Part shown: positions 18,801-28,400 of the stretch, piece by piece | How positions within the stretch are numbered: position 1 is the stretch's first letter | Layout: every line of letters starts with the position of its first letter | Assembly (NCBI GenBank): GCA_948470475.1 | Contig: OX419343.1 | Location: 26,025,878-26,089,877, forward strand | Source: Galaxea fascicularis | Lineage: Eukaryota; Cnidaria; Anthozoa; Scleractinia; Euphylliidae | Direction of reading: 5' to 3' | DNA length: 64,000 nt | Position numbers and translations under genes: made by a program | Notes under the pieces: model-generated | What the model was told of the DNA's origin: nothing | The model's database searches: none | The model's input: the letters and a program-made list of their open reading frames with translations, nothing else

Positions 18801-21059
18801 ATCACACTGGGTGGCAAATTCCTGTACCGTGATATCTGTGATGCGAAACTAGCCTGGGATGCTAAACTACCAAGCAACCTGATGCAAGATTGGGTCCGAT
18901 GGGAGGAGAAACTTCCAAGCCATGTTACTGTACCCCGATCATTGGCAGCACATCAAGAAGACATCCAAGCCATTGAGCTACATGCCTTCGGGGATGCAAG
19001 TGGGAAAGGTGTGGCTGCTGCGGTGTATGCTGTAGTAGTGCAAGAGAAGGGTGTCAACCAAGGGCTAGTTGCTTCAAGAGCAAGATTAGCGAAGAAGGGA
19101 TTAACCATACCTCGGTTAGAGTTGGTGTCTGGCCACATGGCGGTAAATCTCCTGTCAAATGTGAGTGAAGCTTTAGAAGGCTTTCCTGTAACAGTGAAGT
19201 ATTGTTGGCTTGATAGCACCGTTGCCCTGCACTGGATAAGATCCCCCGGAGAGTACAAACAATTTGTGAGCAACCGAGTTCAGAAGATTCAAGCACATTC
19301 TGATGTAGTGTGGCATCATGTGAGAACATCAGACAACCCAGCTGATGTTGGAAGTCGAAGCGGAGAAGTGACCAACCATGCCTTGTGGTGGAACGGACCA
19401 GAGTGGTTGCCAGACAAAGCATGCTGGCCCCCTGACATAGTGACGAACGCCACACAAGAATCATTGGCAGAAGCTAAAGCGAAACAACAAATGCTAGCAG
19501 TAGCGGTAACGGTGGCAGACGAGCTGGACGACCTCCTTGAGAAGTTCAGCCAGTGGAAAACAATCCGAGTGACCGCATGGATAATTCGATTCACTCAGAA
19601 TTCTCGCACCAAGAAGACCAAGAGGCTGAGGGGACCGCTAACCGCAGACGAAACGAAGAAAGCCGAGCTCTTTTGGGTGACGCGAGTACAGGCACAAGCT
19701 ACTGCTGATAGGCGATACCAAGAAGACAAGCTTCAGCTGAACCTACAGCCAAACAGAGATGGAGTACTGGAATGCCGTGGCAGAGTTCAGGGCCACTACC
19801 CGATATTCCTACCAGATGGTGCACAGTACACGGAGAAGTTGGTGGCCCAGGCCCATGTTGCAGTGCTGCACGGGGGAGTAGGGAGTACAATGGCCAAAGT
19901 GCGAGAGTACTACTGGGTGCCACGGCTAAGAAGACTAACTAAAAAGATCGTGAAGTCTTGTCCTGGATGTCGGCGGTTCAGGGCGCAGGCCTATACCTCT
20001 CCTCCACCAGGGAACCTTCCAAGGGATCGCACGGTGGGCCAAACACCCTTCCAAGTCATTGGAGTGGACTTTGCGGGACCACTGAAGTATCAGAAGAAAC
20101 CAAGAACTGAAGGAAAGGCATACATCCTACTCTATGCTTGCAGCCTTACACGTGCCGTGTATGTAGACCTTGTGCCAAACCTTGAGACCACCGAGTTTAT
20201 CAGAAGCTTGAAGAGTTTCGTCGCCCGACGTGGGAGACCGCAACGAATCTACTCTGACAATGGCAAAACATTCGTCAGTGCATCCAAATGGATTGACCAA
20301 GTAATGAAAGATGAGAGGATCAATGGGTTCCTCGCCCAGCAAGGGATTGAGTGGAAATTCAACCTCAGTCGTGCGCCCTGGTGGGGCGGCCAGTTTGAAA
20401 GATTGATCGGGCTGGTTAAAGGATCCCTGTACAAGTCTATTGGGAATGGATTACTGTCGTGGAAGGAACTCCAAGAAGTGCTGCTGGATGTGGAAGTTGC
20501 TCTTAACAACAGGCCACTAGATTATGTGGAGGATGACATCGAGCTGCCTATCCTTACCCCAAGTTCTCTACTGCACATGCAACCAAACGCACTGCCAGAG
20601 TTAGAGCCCAACCACATCCAAGACTACGACCTCCGAAAGCGTGCAAAGTACTTGGGCAAGTGTAAAGATGCAGTGTGGTCCCGATGGACCAAAGAATACC
20701 TAAGGGGGCTCCGGGAGAGACACCGCCTAAAGCACAAGGGTGACAGTACCTATCCAGCAGAAGGAGATGTGGTTATCATCAAGTCCGATGAGAAAAACCG
20801 TGCTCAGTGGAAGTTGGGAGTGGTCATCGACTTGATAACTGGCCGAGATGGTGTGGTCCGAGGAGCAAAGCTACGCACTCCCAAGTCAGTCATTGAGCGC
20901 CCAGTGCAGCATTTATATCCGCTTGAACTTACCTGTGACATGACAGTGGCGCCAGCAGCTCTGAACCCTACTGTGCCAGCCTTTAGACCACGAAGAAACG
21001 CTGCGATTGCTGCCAGAGCTCGTATCCAGAAACTTGCACAAATGGATGATGAAAACTAG
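15828..21059 (+). CDS. BEL/Pao Gag-Pol polyprotein
   Basis: Single frame, 1,743 aa from the ATG at 15828 (an upstream in-frame start at 15717 would lie in the LTR). Residues here are counted from 15717. Order: coiled-coil N-terminus; DUF1759-type gag region from about 200 (LVITKFNGELTDWPRFW); CCHC knuckles at about 406 (CVYCEKPDHKSVDC) and 439 (CFNCTGTRHKAADC), plus a third Cys/His cluster; aspartic protease LLDTGAGSS at about 505; reverse transcriptase with YVDD near 912; RNase H (HAFGDASG, about 1088); integrase zinc finger (HGG...CPGC) and D,D35E core (GVDFAG, YSDNGKTF, GGQFER, about 1448-1560). This order is diagnostic of BEL/Pao. There is no envelope gene. No stop or frameshift interrupts it, and it could be active. 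Confidence 0.93.
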   Translation: MTTMEALTSELDVQLKLLTFTQGKTKGIVEKANSEGIERHREALRAIVKKVESVKTQIEQAKLEGGAQVDELTEWSAGVEAQQATADEEITFLSETLAQINYKTSLQAKKCEEELAERDRDKQLRFERAQLEQKLEFEKKMEEARKGQLGQVAASPAPVKSAKLPKLVITKFNGELTDWPRFWNQFEAEIDRSEVAAVTKFSYLKELVDSKVKIAIDGLPFTTEGYQRAKNILKSKYGQTSEIVNAYMQNIMALPMITGSHPKKIHEFYEKLLFNVQSLETLGKLKEISGYVRMSIDKLQGIRGDLVRTDDNWREWDFPKFVDALRKWTERNPIPAEREPTEKPPDRKKPAFPRERSFQTQQKDERVRGCVYCEKPDHKSVDCKTVASVDERKRVLSNKHLCFNCTGTRHKAADCKCRVLCQVCQKRHHTSICDRLGEQLMTATSAEKTAVIHPVVVVKVQGVKCRALLDTGAGSSYASAALLNLLRVRPYQRDVRQIEMMLGAVTKQVEIFQVQVSSTSGDFCLNTEVTKVEKNQLLSLANPRYEQCLAKYVHLKGIEMEDKDSKDILPVHLILGASDYAKIKTETAPRVGALGEPIGEKTKLGWTIMSPGKEVDLSPMFFTQTSHVDYDNLCKLDVLGLADSSTGDQAEVYAEFKEQLTQDAEGWYETGLPWRGNHPPLPNNQVGSLQRLGNLVRKLRSQGIIERYDQVIQDQIEAGIVERVSGPATGSLEFYIPHKPVVRESAETTKLRVVYDASARANSGAPSLNECLNPGPPLQNQLWNVLVRARFHSVAIAGDIKQAFLQVRIREEDRDALRFHWLKDLNSRTVEALRFTRALFGLTCSPFLLGGVVQHLLESCREEYPETVREIEKSLYVDDLISGGPTQAKAETIKSASVEIFAKGTFELHKWHSNVKELDTACSVPVSEEETYAKEQLGTSRKEGASLLGLQWNKACDTISINFPSESTEPTKRGILSKVAKIYDPLGLVSPITLGGKFLYRDICDAKLAWDAKLPSNLMQDWVRWEEKLPSHVTVPRSLAAHQEDIQAIELHAFGDASGKGVAAAVYAVVVQEKGVNQGLVASRARLAKKGLTIPRLELVSGHMAVNLLSNVSEALEGFPVTVKYCWLDSTVALHWIRSPGEYKQFVSNRVQKIQAHSDVVWHHVRTSDNPADVGSRSGEVTNHALWWNGPEWLPDKACWPPDIVTNATQESLAEAKAKQQMLAVAVTVADELDDLLEKFSQWKTIRVTAWIIRFTQNSRTKKTKRLRGPLTADETKKAELFWVTRVQAQATADRRYQEDKLQLNLQPNRDGVLECRGRVQGHYPIFLPDGAQYTEKLVAQAHVAVLHGGVGSTMAKVREYYWVPRLRRLTKKIVKSCPGCRRFRAQAYTSPPPGNLPRDRTVGQTPFQVIGVDFAGPLKYQKKPRTEGKAYILLYACSLTRAVYVDLVPNLETTEFIRSLKSFVARRGRPQRIYSDNGKTFVSASKWIDQVMKDERINGFLAQQGIEWKFNLSRAPWWGGQFERLIGLVKGSLYKSIGNGLLSWKELQEVLLDVEVALNNRPLDYVEDDIELPILTPSSLLHMQPNALPELEPNHIQDYDLRKRAKYLGKCKDAVWSRWTKEYLRGLRERHRLKHKGDSTYPAEGDVVIIKSDEKNRAQWKLGVVIDLITGRDGVVRGAKLRTPKSVIERPVQHLYPLELTCDMTVAPAALNPTVPAFRPRRNAAIAARARIQKLAQMDDEN

Positions 21060-21169
21060 AAAGACTGTTTTATTTTCGTTTATTGTGATTATCATTTTTA
21101 GCATTGTTCACTGATCAGATTAAGATAGCCTCTAAGACATTTGCTCTCTCGAGACAAATGGGGGGAGTG

Positions 21170-21442
21170 TGTTGGGAAATGAAATGCGTGACTGTCACGC
21201 TGTGAAAGTGAACTTTGTTCCCTTTTGTTCTTTGTTGCTTTAGTGATAAGCTGTAATCACGTGATGTAAGTTAGGATTCTAAAAAAGGAAACCATGTGCG
21301 AGAGACGTGTGATCGAGAGTTTTGTATCTTTCGAGTTGGGACATTAAAAGAATAGTAAAGCAATTCGAGTCTGTTGGTCGGTTTAACGTGAATATTATCG
21401 GGAAAATCTTTTGTGTTGGAAGCAGTCGGAAGATTCCTGACA
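21170..21442 (+). repeat. 3' LTR of the BEL/Pao element
   Basis: Matches the 5' LTR base for base by eye. It follows a purine-rich tract and should supply the polyadenylation function of the element. Confidence 0.9.
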
Positions 21443-21446
21443 CAAC

Positions 21447-22999
21447 TTTATTAATGCTGTTTGTAAGAGGACCTTGAAATTAGCTGAAGTGACAAGACTG
21501 AAAGGCAAACCTTTCCATATTGCAAAGTCTCAAAAGTTGACGGAGCTTTGTAAAGATAACGAGCGTTCTAAACTGATCCGTTTTAATACAAACGAGAGTT
21601 CAAAATTCGTGGACTTGGCGGGAATGGATCTCCGTAATATGCCAAGATATGACTCAAATTTAGCCCGTTTGCCAATTTTAAGGTGCTCTTTTAAGCAGCG
21701 TTAATAGATCTTTTTCTCCTGGCATACATGAAAAATCAAAATTCCCGTAATATATAATATTTGAACCACTACAAAGTTCATAGTTATGTACAGTGTTTGA
21801 AGATAGTTTTTAAAAGATGTTACATTTACCAAATACAAATAATCGAACCCGAAAAGAAAGGGACGTTTTTTTGGTTTCGCGATGTGCAAAAAATGATATT
21901 GATAAATAAAAGAGTGCTGAATGGTTAATGATGTACGACCCTCGTAGTGCAAACAAGGATTCATCTGAAAATCAAAAATCGGGGATCGAGCAGAATCCGA
22001 ACTGATCAACTCGCGACACACCAAATCAGTTCTGTTGTAAGATGAGCTTTTGTAGCCAACTGGGAAGTGGTGATTCTTTCAGCATTCATAGGACATAGGA
22101 AGCACCCGGCAAAGGCTACGCCCCCTACTCTGCGATTCATGGTGAATACGTGAATGCAAATATAAAGAAAAAGCGGATGAACTTTTTACATGAATTTACT
22201 GAGTTAAATTTATGATTCTGTGGAGCTTGTTTACAGAGATCAGAAAAATCATCGTGAACAATAACGAAGAATAAAATGAAGCTTGAAAACCTTCAGGTAG
22301 CTATGAAGCTAATTCGAGGGTAGCTCAAGAAAAAAAAAAGATTCGACACCATTATATTTTTCGAAAACTGCTAGAGGCAGTTTACTTGGATCACAAATCT
22401 GTGTCGAAGAATTAAGAAAGCGAAATGCAGACTACAAAGCTCAAATTTCCAGAGGGATGACAATTTGGAGTTCCCAGTGGACCAGCAGGTCTGGAACACC
22501 CAGGGCCAGTCTTCCGTAATCAAGCGCCATCTTCCGTAATCAAGTTGATAGTAATGATGTTTGATAATCCAATTGCGCCCCCGTTAATCCTCAGACTGCT
22601 TTGGCTAAATAACGTCGACAATGACACATTTTAGTGCCCGCTTAAGAGTAAAGTTTTTGAAAATCACGCGCGCATGACTTGATTGAGAGACGTTTACGTG
22701 TTGGCTAGGACTATTCTATTTAAAAAACAGCTTCCCCCCCCCCCCCCCCCCCAATTTCCCTTGATTTTGAGACCGCCGAAGATCGTGCGAAACCTTCCTA
22801 AGATTTCCGGAGATCGTACGAAAACGTCCGAAGATCGCCGAACACTTCCGAGGATTTCCGAACACTTCCGACAATGTCCGGAGGTGACCCGAAGATCACC
22901 AGATATTTCCGAAGCTTTTCAAGTTTCGGAAGATCGAGGGCAATGCCTTCTGCGTACCTCAGTAGTCCTACGGCCTCGTGCAATTTTGTTGGTCTTTGA

Positions 23000-23035
<36 letters not shown>

Positions 23036-25451
23036 TCGAAATCATGTGGTTACCTATTCTAACAGGTGACGAGAATAGACAAATTCAACAGCTGGAAGGT
23101 GTTATGTAACACCAAATTCTCCTAAATAATGTACAAGGAAATGTGAGACAGTTTGAAGGGAGAATTGCTAATCAGATCTTGGGAGTTAAACTGAAGGTGT
23201 GCGCGGTGCTTGATGGTAATTTTTGGGACTGAGGAAAAAACAGAGCTATTATGAACAGAAACTTGGCTAAAACGGCGAGAAAAACATAAGTCTAGGAGAA
23301 ATCGTAGAGCGGCATAAAAGGAAGGATAGAGAGAACGTGCTTTGCATTTTTTTTAAATGTTTACGGTAGTGAGCTATATTGAGACATTTAATACCCTTTA
23401 AGACCTTTAACCTTCCAAAATAAGTCATGGTTTTACTTTGGTTTAAAAGACGATTTTCTTGGAAACATAACGAGATTGGGAAGTTTATTCGAGTTAGTTT
23501 CGTTTAATAGTGTCACGTGTAGAATGTCGGATAAAGTAGGTTATATAATTAAAATAAAATTCGAGAAATTTGTTTGTCTAGGGCTCGTGGGTTAATTAAG
23601 TGCTCTTTTAAATGAATCCTAAGCAAACAAGTGTCTTTAATTCAAAACAAATTCGGCACGTTTCGTTCCTACGCGGGATGCCACACCTTTGACCAGTTTT
23701 CTGGCGTTTTTCCAAAGTTCTCTCAATAACGCTTGCATTTGTTATCGTTCTTGAGTGTTAATGAAAGGAAAATTCTTGTGAGTTCACGCCAGGAAAATGT
23801 GATTTCTTTAAGCTAGTTGTCCTTTGAGACTCAGGTAAGTATATTTAGTATTTTTATACTCTTCCGATCAAACCGATTAGTTGTGATTTTTGTTTTAATC
23901 TTTCCGGAGGGTGGCTGTCGAAAAGCTGACCCGAGATTGTGAAACCTGAACAATCTTGCCAAACGGCCATGACGATATCTGTTTTCATGATCAGTCTCTG
24001 CTAATCAGTCACACTTCAGTTTAAATTACCATGTTAAAATTACGCTCTTGTTGTCAGACAAGTCATTTTCTTTTTCTGTTCTTTTTCAATTTCGACCCAA
24101 TTACTGCACGTTTCGTAGTTTATTATCGACAACTGACTCTATAAGAAATGAAATAGAATTCATTTCAGATCAGTTCAAAGTTTCAACTCTTATTGTTCTC
24201 GAGGATTTCAGCCTAAGATTCAAAAGTTGATCAAAAGTTATCTATTTTTGGAGCTTTACATTCCAAACTTTGATTATCCACAATTTCGAAAGTGACCCTT
24301 TCACCCTTCGGTTCAGTGTTGTCCCGCAAATCATCCGTTGAAAACATCTTCATAGTTGAACTGACTGTGAACAGGAGCACAATTTATGTGCTGTATATAG
24401 ACTCTTCAAATGACAGATTGGAGCAAGAACTCCGTACTCTAAACGTCAGTTTCTTTCATTTTGAAGTTTTCAGTGATTTCACATCCTTTCTCATGAACAA
24501 CCAAATTATCCTAGGTTTTTGCGTTATTCTTAAATTGTTTTTCTCCAAAAAAAACCGAGCTGGCCGTACTTCCAACAACCACTTTCGCCGCGGTTTTACC
24601 GCACTTTTTTTTCCATATATAATTTCCCGATTTCCTCAGGATGTTTATTCTCAAATTTCTCCATTGCCGAATATAGACAAACAGCACCACAGGAAGAAAT
24701 TTCCTTTAAAACTTCGCACTTTTCATGACTGTGTCCAAAGGGTTAAAACATTGTCACGACTCAGACACAGTGGCGCTTTAATAAATTGATCACACCTGAT
24801 TCCATCCTTAGACTCAAAAGTAGCAGCGGAACGGAACTTAGGTACCACTTTTCGCTTGGTAGCACTACAATTTTATCGAGTTTTAAGTGCTCAGAAAGTT
24901 GTAAAAATTACGAAACGAAGAATGAGATTCTGGTGACGTCAAAGCAGCGCCGTCGTGAAAATCAATTAACGGTACCACATTTCATTAGTTCTGATTTACA
25001 TTCCGCGACGGATTGTTTACAAACTTGTTTCTTTAAAATGTGAAGCTACTCTTCTTAGAGTCGTTCAGTTAGTACATGAATCGCTGTCCCCCTTCTCAGT
25101 CGGAGGTGGAACACATTTATTTATGATCACTGAAAGGAAAATTTATTTTCTTGACAACGGAAAAACACATCGAGCCAAAGATAATCGGGAGTGACGTCAT
25201 TAACACCCCAACTATGACAGATTCCGTAACATCTCTGCCAAATGTGAATAAATTCGCTTTCAGCAACAACTAGCAGAACGCTCACGAACAAAGTGAAAAC
25301 CTTCCAACTGAAGGCCTGTCAGTTTAGTAATCAGAACAGCTATTTTTTTAGTCTACGGTAATTTGTTAAGGGTTCGCTAGAGCATTTTAGACGCTCACAA
25401 CCGTTCGTTAAGAACTTAACTACGCGTTTTAGTTCTTCGGAGAAAAACAAG
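21447..25451. other. Intergenic region upstream of the lipoxygenase gene
   Basis: No gene is recognised. Open frames at 21474-21704 and 24292-24789 have no recognisable domain and AT-rich, non-coding-like composition. A C homopolymer sits at 22735-22752, followed by a minisatellite. The last few hundred bases should include the lipoxygenase promoter and 5' UTR; no core promoter element could be assigned. Confidence 0.4.
22770..22935. repeat. Degenerate minisatellite of CCGAAGATTTCCG-type units
   Basis: Irregular tandem array of 10-20 bp units built on TTCCGAAGATC, CCGAACACTTCCG and GATTTCCG variants, starting just after a C homopolymer. The open frame across it is repeat-derived. Confidence 0.65.
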
Positions 25452-28400
25452 ATGGGCAATTCGTGTGGTGGTTTCGGGTTGCCGCCGGACTGCGAGATTA
25501 CCGTGAAAACTGGAGACGTAAAAGGTGCAGGAACCGACGCCAATGTGTTCTGTGCTCTCTACAACGCAGACGAAACTCGCTCGCACGACTTAAATCTTGA
25601 CTGCAAGTGGAAAAACGATTTCGAGAAAGGCTCTGTAGACCGCTTCAAAGTGCACTCTGGCCTACCTCCTGGTCCTTTGCACAAAATAGAAATTTGGCGA
25701 GATGATAGTGGCCTTGGGGACGACTGGTACGTGGAGTGGATCAAGGTGAAAAAATTAAATGCTCCGATCAACCAAGAGGAGTTCATCTTTCCCTGTAACC
25801 GCTGGGTGAAAGCCGAGCGCAAGTTGGCTTTGACCGTGTACGATTGTGTTCTGCCGCAGTTTGATGAAAACCCAGAGCAGAGAAAGCAAGAGTTAGAAGA
25901 CAAGCGAGAAGTTTATCGTTTAGCACGCAAAGCCCCTGGCATTCCCAAACAGGTAAAGACTCCTGGCAACATTTTAATACAACAAACGAGAGATGATAGT
26001 TTGCAGTACGCGCGACCTGGTATTGTGGTCACAAACTACACTTTCTGATACAATTTTGCTCCAACAACAACAGTTGCACCAAACTGTAAGACTTTGCGTG
26101 AAATTGTCCTTTTCTTGGCTTAATCTGGAGAAAACTGTGTATCATCAGCTTCTTATTATGTAACCATTGATGCCCGAGTTGATCAAATCACGTCTAAGGG
26201 CTTTTGTATCACCTCAGTTACATGTGTGTAGTTGCATAAGTGTAGTTTAGTTGTTTACATGTACAGCAAATTTTCATTTGAATGCATTGTTTTGTAGGTC
26301 GAGAGTTGTCCCAGGGACGAACATTTCAGTAATGACTACAAGGTATGATTTGACAGTTATTAATTTTTTTGCTCCAGAATGATCAAATGCGCAATGTACA
26401 GTTAAGTATCTTTATTAATATATGCAGAAGCAAATGAAAACTTATTTTCTTTTCTTAAATGTTTGAAAGTCTTTAAATACTTTAAGTACCTCAATGTTTT
26501 TTATTATTATTGTATTGTGGTCAGCTGAACCTTCCTTTTCTTGAGATAGTATATTTCTTATTTTGTTGACTCAATGTCGTTTTCTTTAAACAATGCATAT
26601 TTCTTTCGCTCAGAAGTTGTCATCTTTTGTTTTACAGCCATAATTGTCGCACTGTTTTGTAAATGACTTATTTGCATAGGCATAAGTATTCGCCATTTAT
26701 GACTTTAGTAAAAGCCACATAAATAAAGAGATAATGAATCAGACTGCTTTGACCAGACAATTAAAACACACAATATACCCCTTTTGCAGGAGAATAAAGC
26801 CTTTGTGTAAAGTTTGTGGTTGGAATTATTTTCAAGTCAGACTCCACTGTTTTTTCAACACCACGGTAATCCCAATCTTGTTCTAAGATTTCCAATCTGC
26901 AATCTCAGAATTGTATTGAAAAGAACAATTATTCTCATCCTCTGTCTATCCACGTATTATCTGTATTATTTCAAATAGAAAATTATATATTAAGGGTGAT
27001 AATCACTTCGTTAACATGTTGTTTAGATGTCTTCCCTGCGGTGATGCATTGCACCGCCTACAAATTGATAACTGCTTCCAAAAAATAGAAAGATGGCAAA
27101 GGTCTTATAATCTTCTCCATTTGGTGGTACAAACTGTTCCTGTTTTTGTTTTTAGTGGAATATCCAACAGACAAAGTACACTCTTGCTGTGAAGTGTAAG
27201 CTGGCAAAACTGACATCTGACCCGTGGGAAACTTTGGATGATTTTGGAAACCTCTACAAAGGAAGTCTGAACAAACCTTATGTAAGTCAACCCTGCCTTT
27301 CAGTAAAACAATGTTTTCTGTGTAAGTTTTTATATCTATATTTTTATTTTTTCTATCCTACCATAAATATCTCTCACTAACCAAGTTCAAGGTCCATACT
27401 GTAAGCTACAGACCAAATTTAATTTTTTTCCCTTTCACTTATGGCCCAAGTGTGAAGCATGCAAGCCATAAATCAACGGGACAAAAAGAGGATCTGTAAC
27501 TCACGGTACGGACCGAGAGGTTAATCATTGCACAGGAAAGGAAACTTTCAAATTTAGCAGGCCATACAGTAAAATACGGCCTGCAGAATTGACCAATCAC
27601 AGCGTGTGTACTTACTGAGAGATATAATAAAGCAATTATATTTTTAATCTGCCACTTCATTGTGTGAGACACTGATAATTATAACACTTGAGCCATAAAT
27701 ACCATTGTATCACTTGGAATGTTGTATAAGAAGAAAGGGTGTCTGAACTGGATCTGGCCCCGGTTGTTCAAAGGCTGGTTAGCGCTATCCACCGGATAAA
27801 TATCTATCCAGTGGATAGTGCAATTAGCTTTCCCAATACTTATCCGCTGGATAGTGATTTATCCGGTGGATAGTGCTATCCAATGTTTGAACAACCGGGG
27901 CCTGATGTATAATCGAAGCATTTAAGTAACATCAAGAAGATTATACTTAAATTCAGTGGATAATTTATGATCATGGTCTTATCATTATCATAATTATTCC
28001 TCATTGCAGGGCTACTTCAACTGGAAAGAAGATACAAACTTTGGTCGCCAGAGAGTACAAGGGTGCAACCCTACCCTCATTAGACTTTGCACAGAAATCC
28101 CTGAAAAGTATGTTAAATGTTTTTAGCATCTTGAATGTCTGGGCTGTGATGTTCAATGCACAATTTGTTTTAAGTTGATATGCCAGTTGCTTGGCAACGG
28201 GCAAAAGGACAACTGAAAAGAAATCAGAGTCCCAGGCGGGAATTGAACCTACAACCTCCGTAACACCGGTCAGATGCTCTAACCACTGAGCTACAGGAAC
28301 CCCTGGTGAGCTAGGTTGTTTATCTAGTAGGCTCTTATACAAAGTGTCCCAGTGGTCTGCGGGCTTGACGATGTAAATGTGATTCAGACATGATAATGAT

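Larger units (their letters stand above)
15474..21442 (+). mobile_element. BEL/Pao LTR retrotransposon, apparently intact
   Basis: Two 273-bp LTRs (15474-15746 and 21170-21442) beginning TGTTGGG and ending GACA read identical throughout. They are flanked by the direct repeat CAAC (15470-15473, 21443-21446; ACAAC if the boundary shifts by one). A candidate primer-binding site starting TGGCACCTCC lies a few bases inside the left LTR at 15752, and a purine-rich tract (AAATGGGGGGAG, about 21156-21167) lies just before the right LTR. One long gag-pol frame fills the interior. Identical LTRs and an open frame imply a recent insertion. Confidence 0.93.

Noticed and set aside
18167..20509. Several long minus-strand open frames inside the retrotransposon
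   Set aside because: They are antisense shadows of the gag-pol frame, with no domain similarity.
22683..23069. Proline- and arginine-rich open frame
   Set aside because: It spans a C homopolymer and the minisatellite, so it is repeat-derived.
24292..24789. 165-codon open frame in the region upstream of the lipoxygenase
   Set aside because: No domain, composition like surrounding DNA, no splice or start context; likely chance.
28227..28303. Possible functional tRNA gene on the minus strand
   Set aside because: A and B boxes are present but the anticodon arm does not fold cleanly and it continues into a repeat body; it fits a SINE better.
28001..28342. Minus-strand frame with [10 protein letters not shown]
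   Set aside because: This phrase is the usual spurious translation of tRNA-derived SINE sequence.
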